A DNA stretch of 46,925 bases from Acidimicrobiia bacterium (GCA_029881355.1 JAOUMT010000003.1:1-46925); one strand, 5' to 3'; counted from the first letter of the stretch, positions 1 through 8,128 are shown. Numbers and translations are program-made. Notes: generated by a model from the sequence alone, not told the origin.

Positions 1-566
1 GGGATGTCAACGCCGGCTGCATCAAGCAGGTCCTGATTGACGAACATGATGGCCGAGGACGTGTTCCAAGGCATCGAATAGAAATCGCCGTCGATCGTGT
101 AGTAGTTGCGTGCCGCGGATACGACATCATCAAGAATGACCGGCTCACCGAGAATCTCGGTCCGACCATCGATCGCAGCTGTCACTGACTTGAAAATCGG
201 CGCGCCCGCCGCATCGACCGCATCGATGGCTTCCTGCGTGGCCGCTTCGAAAAAGTGAATGATCTCAGGTGGGTTACCACCATCGAGCGCCAACTGGGCC
301 TGCTCGAAGACGGTGTTATATGAATCAAAGGACTGGACGACCACGTTGAACTCCGGGTGCGCCGCATTGAAGGCAGCAGCCTTGTCCTCGGCGAATCCCA
401 GGCGAGTGTCGTCTGCAAACGCAATCCACATTTCGATGTCGGTGACTTCTCCCGACGCTGACGTGTCGCCGGTACCCCCGGCCGCCGTGGTGGTGGTGCC
501 AGACTCTCCGCATGCTGCAAGGAGCAGCGTCAACACTGTCAGTATGCCTAGCCATCGTTTGGCCAT
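1..566 (-). CDS. ABC transporter substrate-binding lipoprotein (sugar type), 3' end outside window
   Basis: This is the N-terminal 188 residues of an extracellular solute-binding protein that would deliver a sugar or related solute to an ABC importer. The ATG at 566 follows a strong ribosome site (GAGGAGG). It opens a lipoprotein signal peptide with a hydrophobic core and lipobox LLAAC, so the mature protein is anchored at the membrane by its Cys. A Thr/Gly/Ser-rich linker follows, then a family 1 type fold: EMWIAF strand, a FAEDKAAAFNAAHPEF segment, and the SMPWNTSSAIMFVNQDLLDAAG segment typical of UgpB/MalE-like proteins. The gene runs off the window at base 1, where the permease genes would be expected. 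The ligand cannot be told from this part. Confidence 0.85.
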   Translation of the reverse strand, partial: MAKRWLGILTVLTLLLAACGESGTTTTAAGGTGDTSASGEVTDIEMWIAFADDTRLGFAEDKAAAFNAAHPEFNVVVQSFDSYNTVFEQAQLALDGGNPPEIIHFFEAATQEAIDAVDAAGAPIFKSVTAAIDGRTEILGEPVILDDVVSAARNYYTIDGDFYSMPWNTSSAIMFVNQDLLDAAGVDI

Positions 567-651
567 GAATCCTCCTCGTTATATCTGGCGCCGATGCTAC
601 TCGGCCCGCTTCCGGTGTTGATCGTTCGGGTCCTCGAGAATCCCGGCGACA

Positions 652-1512
652 TCATCGCGCCAGATCGGTGATCCATCGACCAACTTCTTCGAATCTTCGC
701 CGTTCCGCAACGGTCCCCCACTGCTCAATCCGGATGGTGTCTTCGTAGAACGGCAGCCAGTCGAGCCACGATGCAGCGACCCAATGAGGGTCAAGGCGCC
801 TGGCGGCCCGACTCGCAAAAACCGCGCTGATCCGCTCGCCGTAATCGGCGGCGAGATTCAGCCAGGTCCGGCCATAGTCCTCCCCCGATGGCCCAACACA
901 TGCGTAATCCCAATCCACGATACCGGTCACCGCCTCGCCCCTAACGAGCAGGTTGCCCGGATGGAAGTCGCGATGGATGAAGACCTCGTCGCTTCGAGCC
1001 ACCGCCGACCGGGCCGCAAGCTCGGCGAACAGACCCGGATCAGAGAACCAGGATGGCGCAAACACGTCGTTCGGTTCGTTGTATCGATGGTGGGTCCAGC
1101 CGAACCCCTCTGCGGGGATCGCATGGATCTGCTCGGCGACGTCGATGATCCGATCGAACAACTTGCGGGTCGGCGCAACCATCGGTGCCCCCTGCGCCAT
1201 CGTCATCATCAGTACCGGACACCCGGCGATCCTTCCCGTTGGATCCGCCCCCACCACCGTCGGAACGGCCAACTCCGAATTCGCCTGGACATGGGCCATC
1301 GCCGAGGCGGCATGTTCGACGCAGTCGGGATACTCCCCCACGAAGCTCGGGTTGGTGAATGCCTTGATCACAAATGTTTGTTGGGCTGTCTCGAACTTCC
1401 AGAGTTGTGCCGTCGTGGCTCCTTCGATTGACGTCCACGTTCCGGTGCAATCGGCTTGGCTTGCCACCCAGTTCCGGAGGCAGGAGTCGGGACCGGCGGT
1501 CGAGGCCGTCAC
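652..1512 (-). CDS. APH-family phosphotransferase (aminoglycoside/choline kinase-like fold)
   Basis: A 286-residue small-molecule kinase of the aminoglycoside phosphotransferase fold. The catalytic loop HRDFHPGNLL (Brenner-type HxDxxxxN) and the metal-binding VDWDYA segment are both intact, so it should be an active ATP-dependent kinase. The substrate is unknown; many chromosomal members act on metabolites rather than drugs, so a resistance role should not be assumed. The start is GTG at 1512, overlapping the TGA of the upstream quinone oxidoreductase (GTGA), which implies translational coupling. It is the last gene of the dehydrogenase-oxidoreductase run before the 85-bp gap to the substrate-binding protein gene. 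Confidence 0.8.
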   Translation of the reverse strand: MTASTAGPDSCLRNWVASQADCTGTWTSIEGATTAQLWKFETAQQTFVIKAFTNPSFVGEYPDCVEHAASAMAHVQANSELAVPTVVGADPTGRIAGCPVLMMTMAQGAPMVAPTRKLFDRIIDVAEQIHAIPAEGFGWTHHRYNEPNDVFAPSWFSDPGLFAELAARSAVARSDEVFIHRDFHPGNLLVRGEAVTGIVDWDYACVGPSGEDYGRTWLNLAADYGERISAVFASRAARRLDPHWVAASWLDWLPFYEDTIRIEQWGTVAERRRFEEVGRWITDLAR

Positions 1513-2483
1513 AATTCAATGACGATTTTGCCCGTGGCTTTGCGATCCATGACCGACCGCAGGGCGGCACCGGTCTCCTCAAGCGGATAGCGAGCCGAGA
1601 TATAGGGCGTTATGGTGCCCGCCTCGAACATGGCAACCAGGTCGTGCAGATTCCGGGCGTTGGCCATCGGATCGCGAGCCGCGAACGATCCCCAGAAGAC
1701 CCCGCGAATATCGCACCCTTTGAGAAGCGTCAGATTGAGCGGGATCTTCGGAATGGGGCCCGCAGCAAACCCAACCACCAGCAAACGTCCCTGCCAGGCC
1801 GTGGCTCGCAGCGCCGCCTCGGTGTAGTTGCCACCAACCGGGTCGTACACAATGTCTGCGCCCGCACCGCCGGTCAATGCTTTCGTACGCGTTTTGAGGT
1901 CCTCGGTCGTGTAGTTGATGGTCTCGTCCGCTCCACGGTCGACACAAACCGCCAACTTATCTTCACTTGATGCGGCCGCAATTACCCGCAAGTCCATGGC
2001 TTTGCCCAGTTCGACTGCGGCCAGCCCCACCCCGCCCGCGGCACCGAGCACGAGGAGGGTCTCGCCGGGCTCGGGATCGGCCCGGTCTTTCAGGGCGTGG
2101 TACGACGTCCCGTAAGTCATCACGAACGCAGCCGCGACATCAGTAGGCATCGAATCCGGAATCGGGATCACCGTTTGGGCCTCCACGACAACCTGCTCGG
2201 CAAACCCGCCCCAGCCGGGGAAGGCAATGACTCGATCCCCCACCGCGACGTGCTCAACGCCGTCACCGACTCCCCCGACGGTGCCGGCCACTTCGCCTCC
2301 AGGAGAAAAGGGCAACTCAGGCTTGAACTGGTACAGATTCTGAATGATGAGCGTGTCGGGGAAATTCACCCCTGCCGCGCCAACCTGGATGACGACCTGC
2401 CCGGGACCGGGGATGGGATCGGGTACCTCAGCGATCGTCAGCGACTCGGGGAGACCATGTTCGGTGCAAAGTACTGCTCGCAT
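1509..2483 (-). CDS. NADPH:quinone oxidoreductase (MDR superfamily, zinc-free)
   Basis: A 324-residue medium-chain dehydrogenase/reductase of the quinone oxidoreductase type. The N-terminal GroES-like domain has GVNFPDTLI and PFSPGGEVAG. The Rossmann domain has the nucleotide-binding GAAGGVGLAAVELGKA motif, followed by VIAAASSEDKL, and the catalytic-zinc cysteines of alcohol dehydrogenases are absent. It should reduce quinones or enoyl compounds with NAD(P)H in the cytoplasm. It starts 15 nt after the E2 stop and ends overlapping the APH gene, so it is in the same transcription unit. It also has its own near-perfect leaderless -10 (TAGGCT, 6 nt before ATG), suggesting an internal promoter. 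Confidence 0.88.
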   Translation of the reverse strand: MRAVLCTEHGLPESLTIAEVPDPIPGPGQVVIQVGAAGVNFPDTLIIQNLYQFKPELPFSPGGEVAGTVGGVGDGVEHVAVGDRVIAFPGWGGFAEQVVVEAQTVIPIPDSMPTDVAAAFVMTYGTSYHALKDRADPEPGETLLVLGAAGGVGLAAVELGKAMDLRVIAAASSEDKLAVCVDRGADETINYTTEDLKTRTKALTGGAGADIVYDPVGGNYTEAALRATAWQGRLLVVGFAAGPIPKIPLNLTLLKGCDIRGVFWGSFAARDPMANARNLHDLVAMFEAGTITPYISARYPLEETGAALRSVMDRKATGKIVIEL

Positions 2484-2489
2484 GGGCGC

Positions 2490-2495
2490 AGCCTA
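2490..2495 (-). promoter_or_regulatory. Leaderless -10 element for the quinone oxidoreductase gene
   Basis: TAGGCT ends 6 nt before the ATG at 2483, the spacing expected when transcription starts at the A of the start codon. No ribosome site is visible. It lies just past the E2 stop codon. Confidence 0.5.
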
Positions 2496-2498
2496 CAG

Positions 2499-3749
2499 TT
2501 AGGCGAGAAACAGCGCAGGTTCCGCCAGGTTCTCCAACAGTCGAGCTACGAACTTGCGTCCGAGCGCCCCATCGATAACCCGATGGTCGTACGACAGGCT
2601 CAGCGGCATCATCGGCGCCACCACGACGACTCCGTTGCGGACGACTGCGCTGTCTTTGGCCCGGCCCACGGAAAGGATCGCCGTGGTGCCCAACGGAACA
2701 ATCGGCGTCCCGTGTCCTCCCCCAACCGCCCCGATATTCGAGACGGTGAACGTACCACCGGACATGTCATCGGCCCCAAGGGTGCGGTCTGCAGCTCCTG
2801 AAGCCAGTCGGGCAATCTCGGTCGCGATCTCCAGGACGGTGAGTAGGCCGGCATCGTGGACCACCGGAATCATCAGGCCATTGGGGGTATCGACTGCGAC
2901 CGCGATGTGATGGCGATGATGCACCACCATGTCGTTGCCGTTGACCGTGGCATTGAACTCCGGAAACTCGATCAGCGCTGGAACGACGGCCTTGACGACC
3001 AATGCTTCGAGCGTGATGTTCTGGCTATGACGAAGCGATAGGGCTTTGCGAGCTTGCAGGAGACGACTGGCATCCACCTCGTCGAACGTCGTGACCCGGG
3101 GAATCTCGGCCCACGACTGACTCATCCGATCGGCGATCGTCCGACGCAGCTTCGACATGGGGATGACCTCGTCGTCGGGACCGGCGACCGGAGCGGCCTG
3201 CCTGGCTACCACCGGTACGGCATCATCAGCCTTGGCCTCAATCGCAGCCATGACGTCGGCTCTTGTGATCTGGCCGTCGGGTCCGGTACCGGTCACGGAT
3301 GCCAGGTCGACACCCTGGTCCTTCGCCAGTTTTCTCACCAGCGGTAGGGCCAACACCCGAGGGGCGGCAGCGTTGACGGATTCGGTCCGGCGACCCAGCG
3401 TCGTGGTCCCCTTTCCGAAACTACCGACCAGGGGCGGGTCCACTTCCGGATCGGGGATCTCGTCGTTCGCGAGAGGTGTCGTTGCCCCGGCAGGTGATGG
3501 GCTGTCGTCTTGTGAGCCGTCGTCGATGACAGCCAACACCGAACCGACTTTGATCGTCTCGCCGGCCGCGGCACCGTGACGGACAACAACACCGGCAACG
3601 GGTGCGGGCATGACAACCACGGTTTTGTCCGTTTCAACCTCTACAAGGGGATCGTCGAGTCCAACTGATTCCCCTTCGGCTACCAGCCAAGAGACAATCT
3701 CTGCTTCAACGAGCCCTTCACCTATGTCGGGCAGCACGAAGTTGCGCAT
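2499..3749 (-). CDS. 2-oxoacid dehydrogenase E2 (dihydrolipoamide acyltransferase)
   Basis: A 416-residue E2 core subunit of a pyruvate or branched-chain 2-oxoacid dehydrogenase. It has one N-terminal lipoyl domain (residues 1-75, with lipoylated Lys42 in VETDKTVV), an Ala/Pro linker, a peripheral subunit-binding domain (LPLVRKLAKDQGVDL..VTGTGPDGQI), and the acyltransferase domain ending with the active site DHRVIDG (His389, Asp393). The start at 3749 was chosen because MRNFVLPDIGEG is the canonical lipoyl-domain beginning, and the ATG overlaps the E1-beta stop as TAATG. A longer in-frame reading to 3845 lies wholly inside E1-beta and is unlikely. E3 is not in the window. Whether the substrate is pyruvate or branched-chain oxoacids cannot be decided here. 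Confidence 0.92.
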   Translation of the reverse strand: MRNFVLPDIGEGLVEAEIVSWLVAEGESVGLDDPLVEVETDKTVVVMPAPVAGVVVRHGAAAGETIKVGSVLAVIDDGSQDDSPSPAGATTPLANDEIPDPEVDPPLVGSFGKGTTTLGRRTESVNAAAPRVLALPLVRKLAKDQGVDLASVTGTGPDGQITRADVMAAIEAKADDAVPVVARQAAPVAGPDDEVIPMSKLRRTIADRMSQSWAEIPRVTTFDEVDASRLLQARKALSLRHSQNITLEALVVKAVVPALIEFPEFNATVNGNDMVVHHRHHIAVAVDTPNGLMIPVVHDAGLLTVLEIATEIARLASGAADRTLGADDMSGGTFTVSNIGAVGGGHGTPIVPLGTTAILSVGRAKDSAVVRNGVVVVAPMMPLSLSYDHRVIDGALGRKFVARLLENLAEPALFLA

Positions 3750-4726
3750 TATGCGTCCAGGGTGCGACGGGCCGCCGCCACGATTGCCTCGGTGGTGGGC
3801 ATATAACGATGCTCCGCTTTCTTCAGCGGAATCGTTGTGTCCCAACCTGCGACTCGTTCAACCGGAGCGTGCAGCGAATACAGGGCGCGTTCACCAATGA
3901 GGGCGGCGATCTCGGCTCCGAAACCTGCTGTTTTGGGGGCTTCCTGGACGACCACGGCCCTTCCGGTCTTCTGGACAGAATCGATGATCGCATCTTCATC
4001 AAGGGGCCGAAGGGTCCGCAAGTCGACCATCTCGGCGGAGATTCCGTCGGCAGCCAGCACTTCGACGGCTTCGCGAACCTCGTGGGTCATCGCCCCCCAG
4101 GTAATGATCGACACATCCGACCCTTCGGTCTCGATGCGCGCCTTCCCGATCTCCACGGTGTAATAGCCCTCGGGAACTTCCTCGCGGACGAGTCGATAAA
4201 GCCGGATCGGTTCAAGGAATATGACCGGATCCGGGGAGTCGATCGCCGCCAGCAGTAATCCCTTGGCATCGTACGGGGTCGCGGGTATGACGACCTTGAG
4301 GCCCGGGATGTGCGCGTATATGGCCTCGGTGGACTCGGAGTGATGTTCGGCAGCTCCAAACCCGCCACCGCACGGCATTCGGATGACCATCGGTGCGCTA
4401 AATCGGTGTTGTGACCGATTCCGAATCCGGGCTACATGGCTCAAAATCTGGTCGTAGGCAGGATACGAGAACCCCATGAACTGAATTTCGGCAACCGGGC
4501 GAAGTCCGGCGACGGCCATGCCGAACGCCGCACCAACTATGCCCGATTCGGCCACGGGAGTATCGATGACCCGTTGGTCGCCAAATCGGCCGATGAGCCC
4601 ATCGGTGATCCGAAACACCCCACCGGTCTGGCCGACGTCTTCCCCAATAACCAGCACCCGCTGGTCCTTGTCCAACGCAGTTGCGAGGGCATCGGTCAAG
4701 GCCCCGGCGAGGGTGAGTTCGCTCAT
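3749..4726 (-). CDS. 2-oxoacid dehydrogenase E1 beta subunit
   Basis: A 325-residue transketolase-like subunit of the heterotetrameric E1 that decarboxylates the 2-oxoacid with thiamine diphosphate. Recognisable parts are VLVIGEDVGQTGGVF, RVIDTPVAESGIVGAAFGMA, EIQFMGFSYPAYDQI, PCGGGFGAAEHHSES and the C-terminal domain with TGRAVVVQEAPKTAGFGAEI. It is of normal length. The start ATG overlaps the E1-alpha TGA (ATGA), and its own stop overlaps the E2 start, so the three subunits are translationally coupled in the order alpha-beta-E2. Confidence 0.93.
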   Translation of the reverse strand: MSELTLAGALTDALATALDKDQRVLVIGEDVGQTGGVFRITDGLIGRFGDQRVIDTPVAESGIVGAAFGMAVAGLRPVAEIQFMGFSYPAYDQILSHVARIRNRSQHRFSAPMVIRMPCGGGFGAAEHHSESTEAIYAHIPGLKVVIPATPYDAKGLLLAAIDSPDPVIFLEPIRLYRLVREEVPEGYYTVEIGKARIETEGSDVSIITWGAMTHEVREAVEVLAADGISAEMVDLRTLRPLDEDAIIDSVQKTGRAVVVQEAPKTAGFGAEIAALIGERALYSLHAPVERVAGWDTTIPLKKAEHRYMPTTEAIVAAARRTLDA

Positions 4727-5742
4727 GACGTCACCTGTTCAAATTGACGTCTGAGGTCCGGCGACATCTCCTCGTACACCGCCCCGAAGATATCTTCGGG
4801 TGATGGCGGTAGCAAGGATTCGGCCAACTCGACCGCCCGCTCGATGGTGGTCGAGGCTTTGGCCTGGACCGCCTCCTCCCAGTCGGCATCCCAGGCCCCT
4901 TCGTGCTCGAGATACCGGCGCACCCGCTCGATGGGATCCCGGTCCAGCGCCAACCGTTCCTCTTCGGGATCGCGGTAGCGCCCCGGATCGTCGTTGGTCG
5001 TGTGGGGGCCGACCCGGTAGGTAACCGCCTCGATGAGCGTCGCTCCCTCGCCGGCTCTGGCCCGATCAACCGCTTCTTTGGTTGCTTCGTAGACCGCAAA
5101 GAGGTCGTTGCCGTCGACTTGTTCGCCGACCATGCCATACGCATCCGCCTTTTGGGCGATCGTATCTGAAGCGGTTTGGCGCTCGCGCGGCATGGAGATC
5201 GCGTACCCGTTGTTCTGACACAGGAATACGGTGGGCGTCTTGAAAACCCCGGCAAAGTTCATGGCCTCGTGAAAATCCCCCTCAGACGTGGCCCCATCGC
5301 CAAAGTACGTTATCGCGATTCGGTCCGTCCCTTGCAGCTTTTCAGCCCAGCTGATCCCGACCGCATGGATCATATGGGCGCCCACGGTGATCGAAGGCGG
5401 AAGCACATCAACATGAACTGGTGGCCGTCCTCCCCGTTCGTCACCTGAGCGAGACAACAGCAGGACCTCCCACGGATACCCCTGCATCCACATTGCGCCG
5501 GCATCGCGGTAGGTCGCCACCATCCAGTCATGCGGATCCAGTGCGGCGGCCGAACCAACCTGGGCAGCCTCCTGACCGAGCAACGGTGCGTAAGTAGCCA
5601 GGCGACCCTGGCGCTGAAGGGTCGTGCCCTTCTTGTCATAAGCCCTTGTCTCGATAAGAGCCCGGTAGAGCCGACGGGTGGTTTCGATGTCGATTGGGGC
5701 TTCCCCGACGAGACGCCCCTCCAAATCAAGAATGTTTCGCAT
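4723..5742 (-). CDS. 2-oxoacid dehydrogenase E1 alpha subunit
   Basis: A 339-residue ThDP-dependent E1 alpha subunit. The ThDP/Mg motif is present as GDGATSEGDFHEAMNFAG..NN, with GRLATYAPLLGQEAAQVGSA, the YRDAGAMWMQG segment and the loop YRVGPHTTNDDPGRYR typical of PdhA/BkdA proteins. The sequence resembles the Gram-positive PdhA type as much as branched-chain enzymes, so the substrate is left open. The start at 5742 was chosen because MRNILDLEG begins the conserved region and a TAGCCT -10 lies 8 nt upstream, fitting a leaderless mRNA. A TTG at 5805 would add 21 residues with no family support. A GGAGGTGA further upstream is about 25 nt away, too far to serve as a ribosome site. Confidence 0.9.
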   Translation of the reverse strand: MRNILDLEGRLVGEAPIDIETTRRLYRALIETRAYDKKGTTLQRQGRLATYAPLLGQEAAQVGSAAALDPHDWMVATYRDAGAMWMQGYPWEVLLLSRSGDERGGRPPVHVDVLPPSITVGAHMIHAVGISWAEKLQGTDRIAITYFGDGATSEGDFHEAMNFAGVFKTPTVFLCQNNGYAISMPRERQTASDTIAQKADAYGMVGEQVDGNDLFAVYEATKEAVDRARAGEGATLIEAVTYRVGPHTTNDDPGRYRDPEEERLALDRDPIERVRRYLEHEGAWDADWEEAVQAKASTTIERAVELAESLLPPSPEDIFGAVYEEMSPDLRRQFEQVTS

Positions 5743-5750
5743 ATTGGGCC

Positions 5751-5756
5751 AGGCTA
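5751..5756 (-). promoter_or_regulatory. Leaderless -10 element for the E1-alpha operon
   Basis: TAGCCT ends 8 nt before the ATG at 5742. It is the head promoter for the E1-alpha/E1-beta/E2/oxidoreductase/APH run. Confidence 0.45.
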
Positions 5757-5796
5757 CTCGGCGCGAGTCACCTCCAAACCACCAGACCGCGACGAT

Positions 5797-5821
5797 ATCC
5801 TTCAACTAGATCCTTCAACTA
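5797..5821 (-). repeat. Tandem 12-bp direct repeat upstream of the E1-alpha operon
   Basis: ATCCTTCAACTA occurs twice with one base between copies (5797-5808 and 5810-5821, period 13). On the operon strand each copy reads TAGTTGAAGGAT. The pair lies 55-79 bp upstream of the E1-alpha start, where an activator or repressor operator would fit. The regulator is unknown. Confidence 0.5.
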
Positions 5822-6295
5822 TGAGCCGATTCCTTCGAATTCACAGCCCCCTGCTGGATCCCTCGTCTTGGGCCCACACCGCGAATGCCCTCTCGCTGGC
5901 TGGCCACGTTGCGAACGTACCGGACCTGCGGGCCTTTGCGGCTGCGACGACCCGCCTGCGGCCTTCCAGCTAGACGTCCACGGGCAGCCCGTATCCGGGT
6001 TTGCGAGCCGAGTCGGAGGCCGATGCCCCGGCGGTACCTATGCGTCAACGACTCACCGATCGACACCTCTGACCGATGGAAGCCTCGCGGCGGTGGCCTA
6101 TGTGCAACTCAGCACGGCATACGACAAAGACCGGATCGAGGCAGAACGGCGAGGCTGGAGGACCTTCATCGGGAAGAGAAACCACATGGCGACGCTGAAT
6201 GATCCTGAGAACGTGGCGGCATGAGAACAGAGATCGCCAACTCCTAGCCGAATCTCACTGTGGCATCGGCGGGCGGACCCAATGCCGACGGACGA
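5822..6295. other. Sparse intergenic region between E1-alpha and the 2-phosphoglycerate kinase gene
   Basis: The full gap between confident genes runs from 5743 to 6295 (553 bp). It holds the operon promoter and direct repeat listed separately. Beyond those I see no tRNA, no strong hairpin terminator and no convincing complete gene. Several overlapping open frames exist on both strands but none has family features. One short plus-strand stretch (6072-6224) reads like the end of a protein and is listed separately. A 51-codon frame from ATG 5821 on the plus strand has no recognisable features and no ribosome site. Confidence 0.5.
6072..6224 (+). pseudogene. Possible C-terminal remnant of an unknown protein
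   Basis: The last 50 codons of this open frame look protein-like: about 70% G/C at third positions and an ordered mix of hydrophobic strand (SLAAVAYVQLSTAY) and a charged helix (DKDRIEAERRGWRTFIGKR). The charged helix before the end loosely resembles the C-terminal helix of SRPBCC/AHSA1-type proteins, but this is a weak impression. No good start codon or ribosome site precedes it (only an internal GTG at 6093), and the upstream part of the frame looks non-coding. It may be a decayed gene or a short unrecognised gene. Confidence 0.25.
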
Positions 6296-7228
6296 TCACG
6301 CCTCGCTCGACGCGGCGCCTGCTATCACCGCGTCGACGATCATTTCCACAACCTGTTGGATCGCATCATCGAGCTGTTCCATCGAGATAATCGGAACACC
6401 GTGTTGTCTCGCGCACGATTGGACATAGCGGTCAATTCGGCGCACCTCGTCGAAGGCATCGAGGTACCGATCCGCGCTGCGCTGCGTAGCTTGTTCGGCG
6501 CGCGCCCGAAAGTGAGCCCGGTGGACTTCCGCATCGTTGACGACCAAGACGGTTTGGCAAATTACGGCGCGCTTGGACCACAGTTCCACTCCGTCGTCAT
6601 AGAGACCAGGAACCATGTGAACGCCCTCTACCACCAGCCCCGTGCCTTCCTTTATGGCACGATCAATCAGGCCGCGCACGCCGGTCGAGACCATGTCGAC
6701 CTGACTCTGGAAACCGACGATGACGGGATCGTGGTCGGGAGGAACGGGTGAGCGGAGTGCCTGGTGGGCTTCGAATGACGAAACGTGCAACATGGGAGCC
6801 AAAGTGTCCGCCACGAGCTGGCGCATCACTTGGCGCACCGCGTCGGTCGGAATCACGCTGGAGATCCGGAGCCGAGCCCCAACCTCCCCGGCTACAGAGG
6901 ACTTACCGACTCCAGGAGCACCGCCGAGCAGGACGATGATGGGCTTGCCGCGCCGGCGGGCCTCCAACCAGGCAACATATCGATCGGCCGAACCAACTCC
7001 CAGGTGAGACTCGATAGATCTCGTGGTGATGTCCATCAGGTCCTCAATGGCGATTTCGGGAAGTCTTCGTTCCAAGAGTCGCGCCTCCGTCTCTTCCGCA
7101 ATCGTGTAGGCGGTCTCGGGCTCGATCCCCACAACAATCATGGACGATGCCGCGACGAACTTGGAAAACGGCAGCGGGTTCTCTCGCCGGTCAAGTACCC
7201 AGATGTAGTGTCCCGCCTGGCTAACCAT
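6296..7228 (-). CDS. 2-phosphoglycerate kinase (cyclic 2,3-diphosphoglycerate pathway)
   Basis: A 310-residue protein matching archaeal 2-phosphoglycerate kinases in layout and motifs. An ATP-cone-like N-terminal domain (about residues 6-75: PLPFSKFVAASSMIVVGI..AYTIAEETEARLLE) precedes a P-loop kinase domain with GGAPGVGKSS (102-111), SSVIPTDAVRQVMRQ, LHVSSFEAHQAL, and EGVHMVPG (201-208). The known reaction is ATP plus 2-phosphoglycerate to 2,3-diphosphoglycerate. The start at 7228 was chosen because GGAG sits 5 nt upstream; a longer frame to 7330 would run into the divergent phosphoesterase gene. The next enzyme of the pathway is encoded at 8395-9708, on the same strand, with two plus-strand genes between. 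It is divergent from the metallophosphoesterase gene with a 63-bp gap. Confidence 0.88.
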   Translation of the reverse strand: MVSQAGHYIWVLDRRENPLPFSKFVAASSMIVVGIEPETAYTIAEETEARLLERRLPEIAIEDLMDITTRSIESHLGVGSADRYVAWLEARRRGKPIIVLLGGAPGVGKSSVAGEVGARLRISSVIPTDAVRQVMRQLVADTLAPMLHVSSFEAHQALRSPVPPDHDPVIVGFQSQVDMVSTGVRGLIDRAIKEGTGLVVEGVHMVPGLYDDGVELWSKRAVICQTVLVVNDAEVHRAHFRARAEQATQRSADRYLDAFDEVRRIDRYVQSCARQHGVPIISMEQLDDAIQQVVEMIVDAVIAGAASSEA

Positions 7229-7276
7229 AGGACTCCATTGGTTTCGGTGATGCCGGAATGCACCCTGCCATACGGC

Positions 7277-7282
7277 TAGTAT
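7277..7282 (+). promoter_or_regulatory. -10-like element before the metallophosphoesterase gene
   Basis: TAGTAT ends 9 nt before the ATG at 7292, so the leader would be at most 2-3 nt. No ribosome site is visible. It lies in the short divergent gap shared with the 2-phosphoglycerate kinase gene. Confidence 0.4.
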
Positions 7283-7291
7283 GACACCCCG

Positions 7292-8128
7292 ATGGCTTCT
7301 CTGACGATCGCCCAACTCTCTGATCTTCATTGCGGTTCACCCTTTTTCGACCCCGCACTGCTATCAGCGGCGGTCAACGAGATTCTCGATCTGAAACCCG
7401 ACCTCGTTGTGGTAGCCGGCGACCTAACACAGGAGGGCTACGCCGAGGAGTTCGAGATGGCTCGTGACTTCCTGCGGCCCTTGCGACAAGCCTTCACCAC
7501 GGTCATCGTGCCCGGCAACCACGATTCGAAAAACGTCGGATATCTCCACTTTCACGACCATTTCGGGAAAGGCAACACAGACTCCAAAGGCGACTTTTCA
7601 CTTTCCCTGACCACGGACGCCTATCCACGGTCGACCAAGATCGTGGCAGTGGACAGTTCCAAGCCTGACCTGGCCGAAGGAGAAATCGGTAGGTCTCGAT
7701 ACGAGTGGATCCGCCAGGAATTCGACGACCCGGCCGACCTGCGGCTCTTCGTCATGCACCACCACCTCGTGTCGGTGCCGGGCACCGGCCGGGAACGAAA
7801 CATCGTCTGGGACGCCGGTGACGTCATGGCCCTGCTCGAGGACGTCGACGTCGACATCGTCCTGGCCGGTCACAAGCATGTCCCCCACGTCTGGCAGGTA
7901 GACCGGATGTTGATCATCAACAGCGGAACGGTTTCGTCGTATCGCCTGCGTGGCTACACCCGACCGTCGTACAACGTGGTTCGAATTGACGAAGCCAGCG
8001 TCGAAGTCACGCTCGTGTACCCGGGCTCTGGCCAGCAAACGGCTGCCTATTTTGACCGGGTAACCACCGAACTCACCCGTAACCCCGACATGGCAGGCAT
8101 GTTCTCGAAAGCCGCTTGGCGATGGTGA
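7292..8128 (+). CDS. Calcineurin-like metallophosphoesterase
   Basis: A 278-residue cytoplasmic dinuclear-metal phosphoesterase resembling class III cyclic-nucleotide phosphodiesterases and CpdA-like proteins. The full metal-ligand series is present: DLH (Asp11, His13), GD (43-44), GNHD (75-78), the MHHHL segment and GHKH near the C-terminus. There is no signal peptide. It sits between the two genes of the cyclic 2,3-diphosphoglycerate pathway, so a phosphodiester or phosphomonoester of that pathway is a plausible substrate, but this is only inferred from position. It overlaps the next gene by 7 bp (ATGGTGA). Confidence 0.88.
   Translation: MASLTIAQLSDLHCGSPFFDPALLSAAVNEILDLKPDLVVVAGDLTQEGYAEEFEMARDFLRPLRQAFTTVIVPGNHDSKNVGYLHFHDHFGKGNTDSKGDFSLSLTTDAYPRSTKIVAVDSSKPDLAEGEIGRSRYEWIRQEFDDPADLRLFVMHHHLVSVPGTGRERNIVWDAGDVMALLEDVDVDIVLAGHKHVPHVWQVDRMLIINSGTVSSYRLRGYTRPSYNVVRIDEASVEVTLVYPGSGQQTAAYFDRVTTELTRNPDMAGMFSKAAWRW

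Noticed and set aside
578-583. TATAAC as -10 for the substrate-binding protein gene
   Set aside because: A start 7 nt downstream would remove the strong GAGGAGG ribosome site from the mRNA, so the real promoter is probably elsewhere.
652-1512. APH-family protein as an antibiotic resistance gene
   Set aside because: The motifs show only the kinase fold; there is no specific resemblance to known resistance enzymes and no mobile-element context.
3750-3845. N-terminal extension of the E2 reading frame
   Set aside because: It lies wholly within E1-beta, and the lipoyl domain begins at 3749 with a TAATG overlap.
5743-5805. TTG start for E1-alpha 21 codons upstream
   Set aside because: No family similarity in the extension, and the leaderless -10 would fall inside it.
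5815-6066. Minus-strand open frame of 83 codons
   Set aside because: Arg-rich composition typical of antisense frames in GC-rich DNA, no ribosome site and no recognisable feature.
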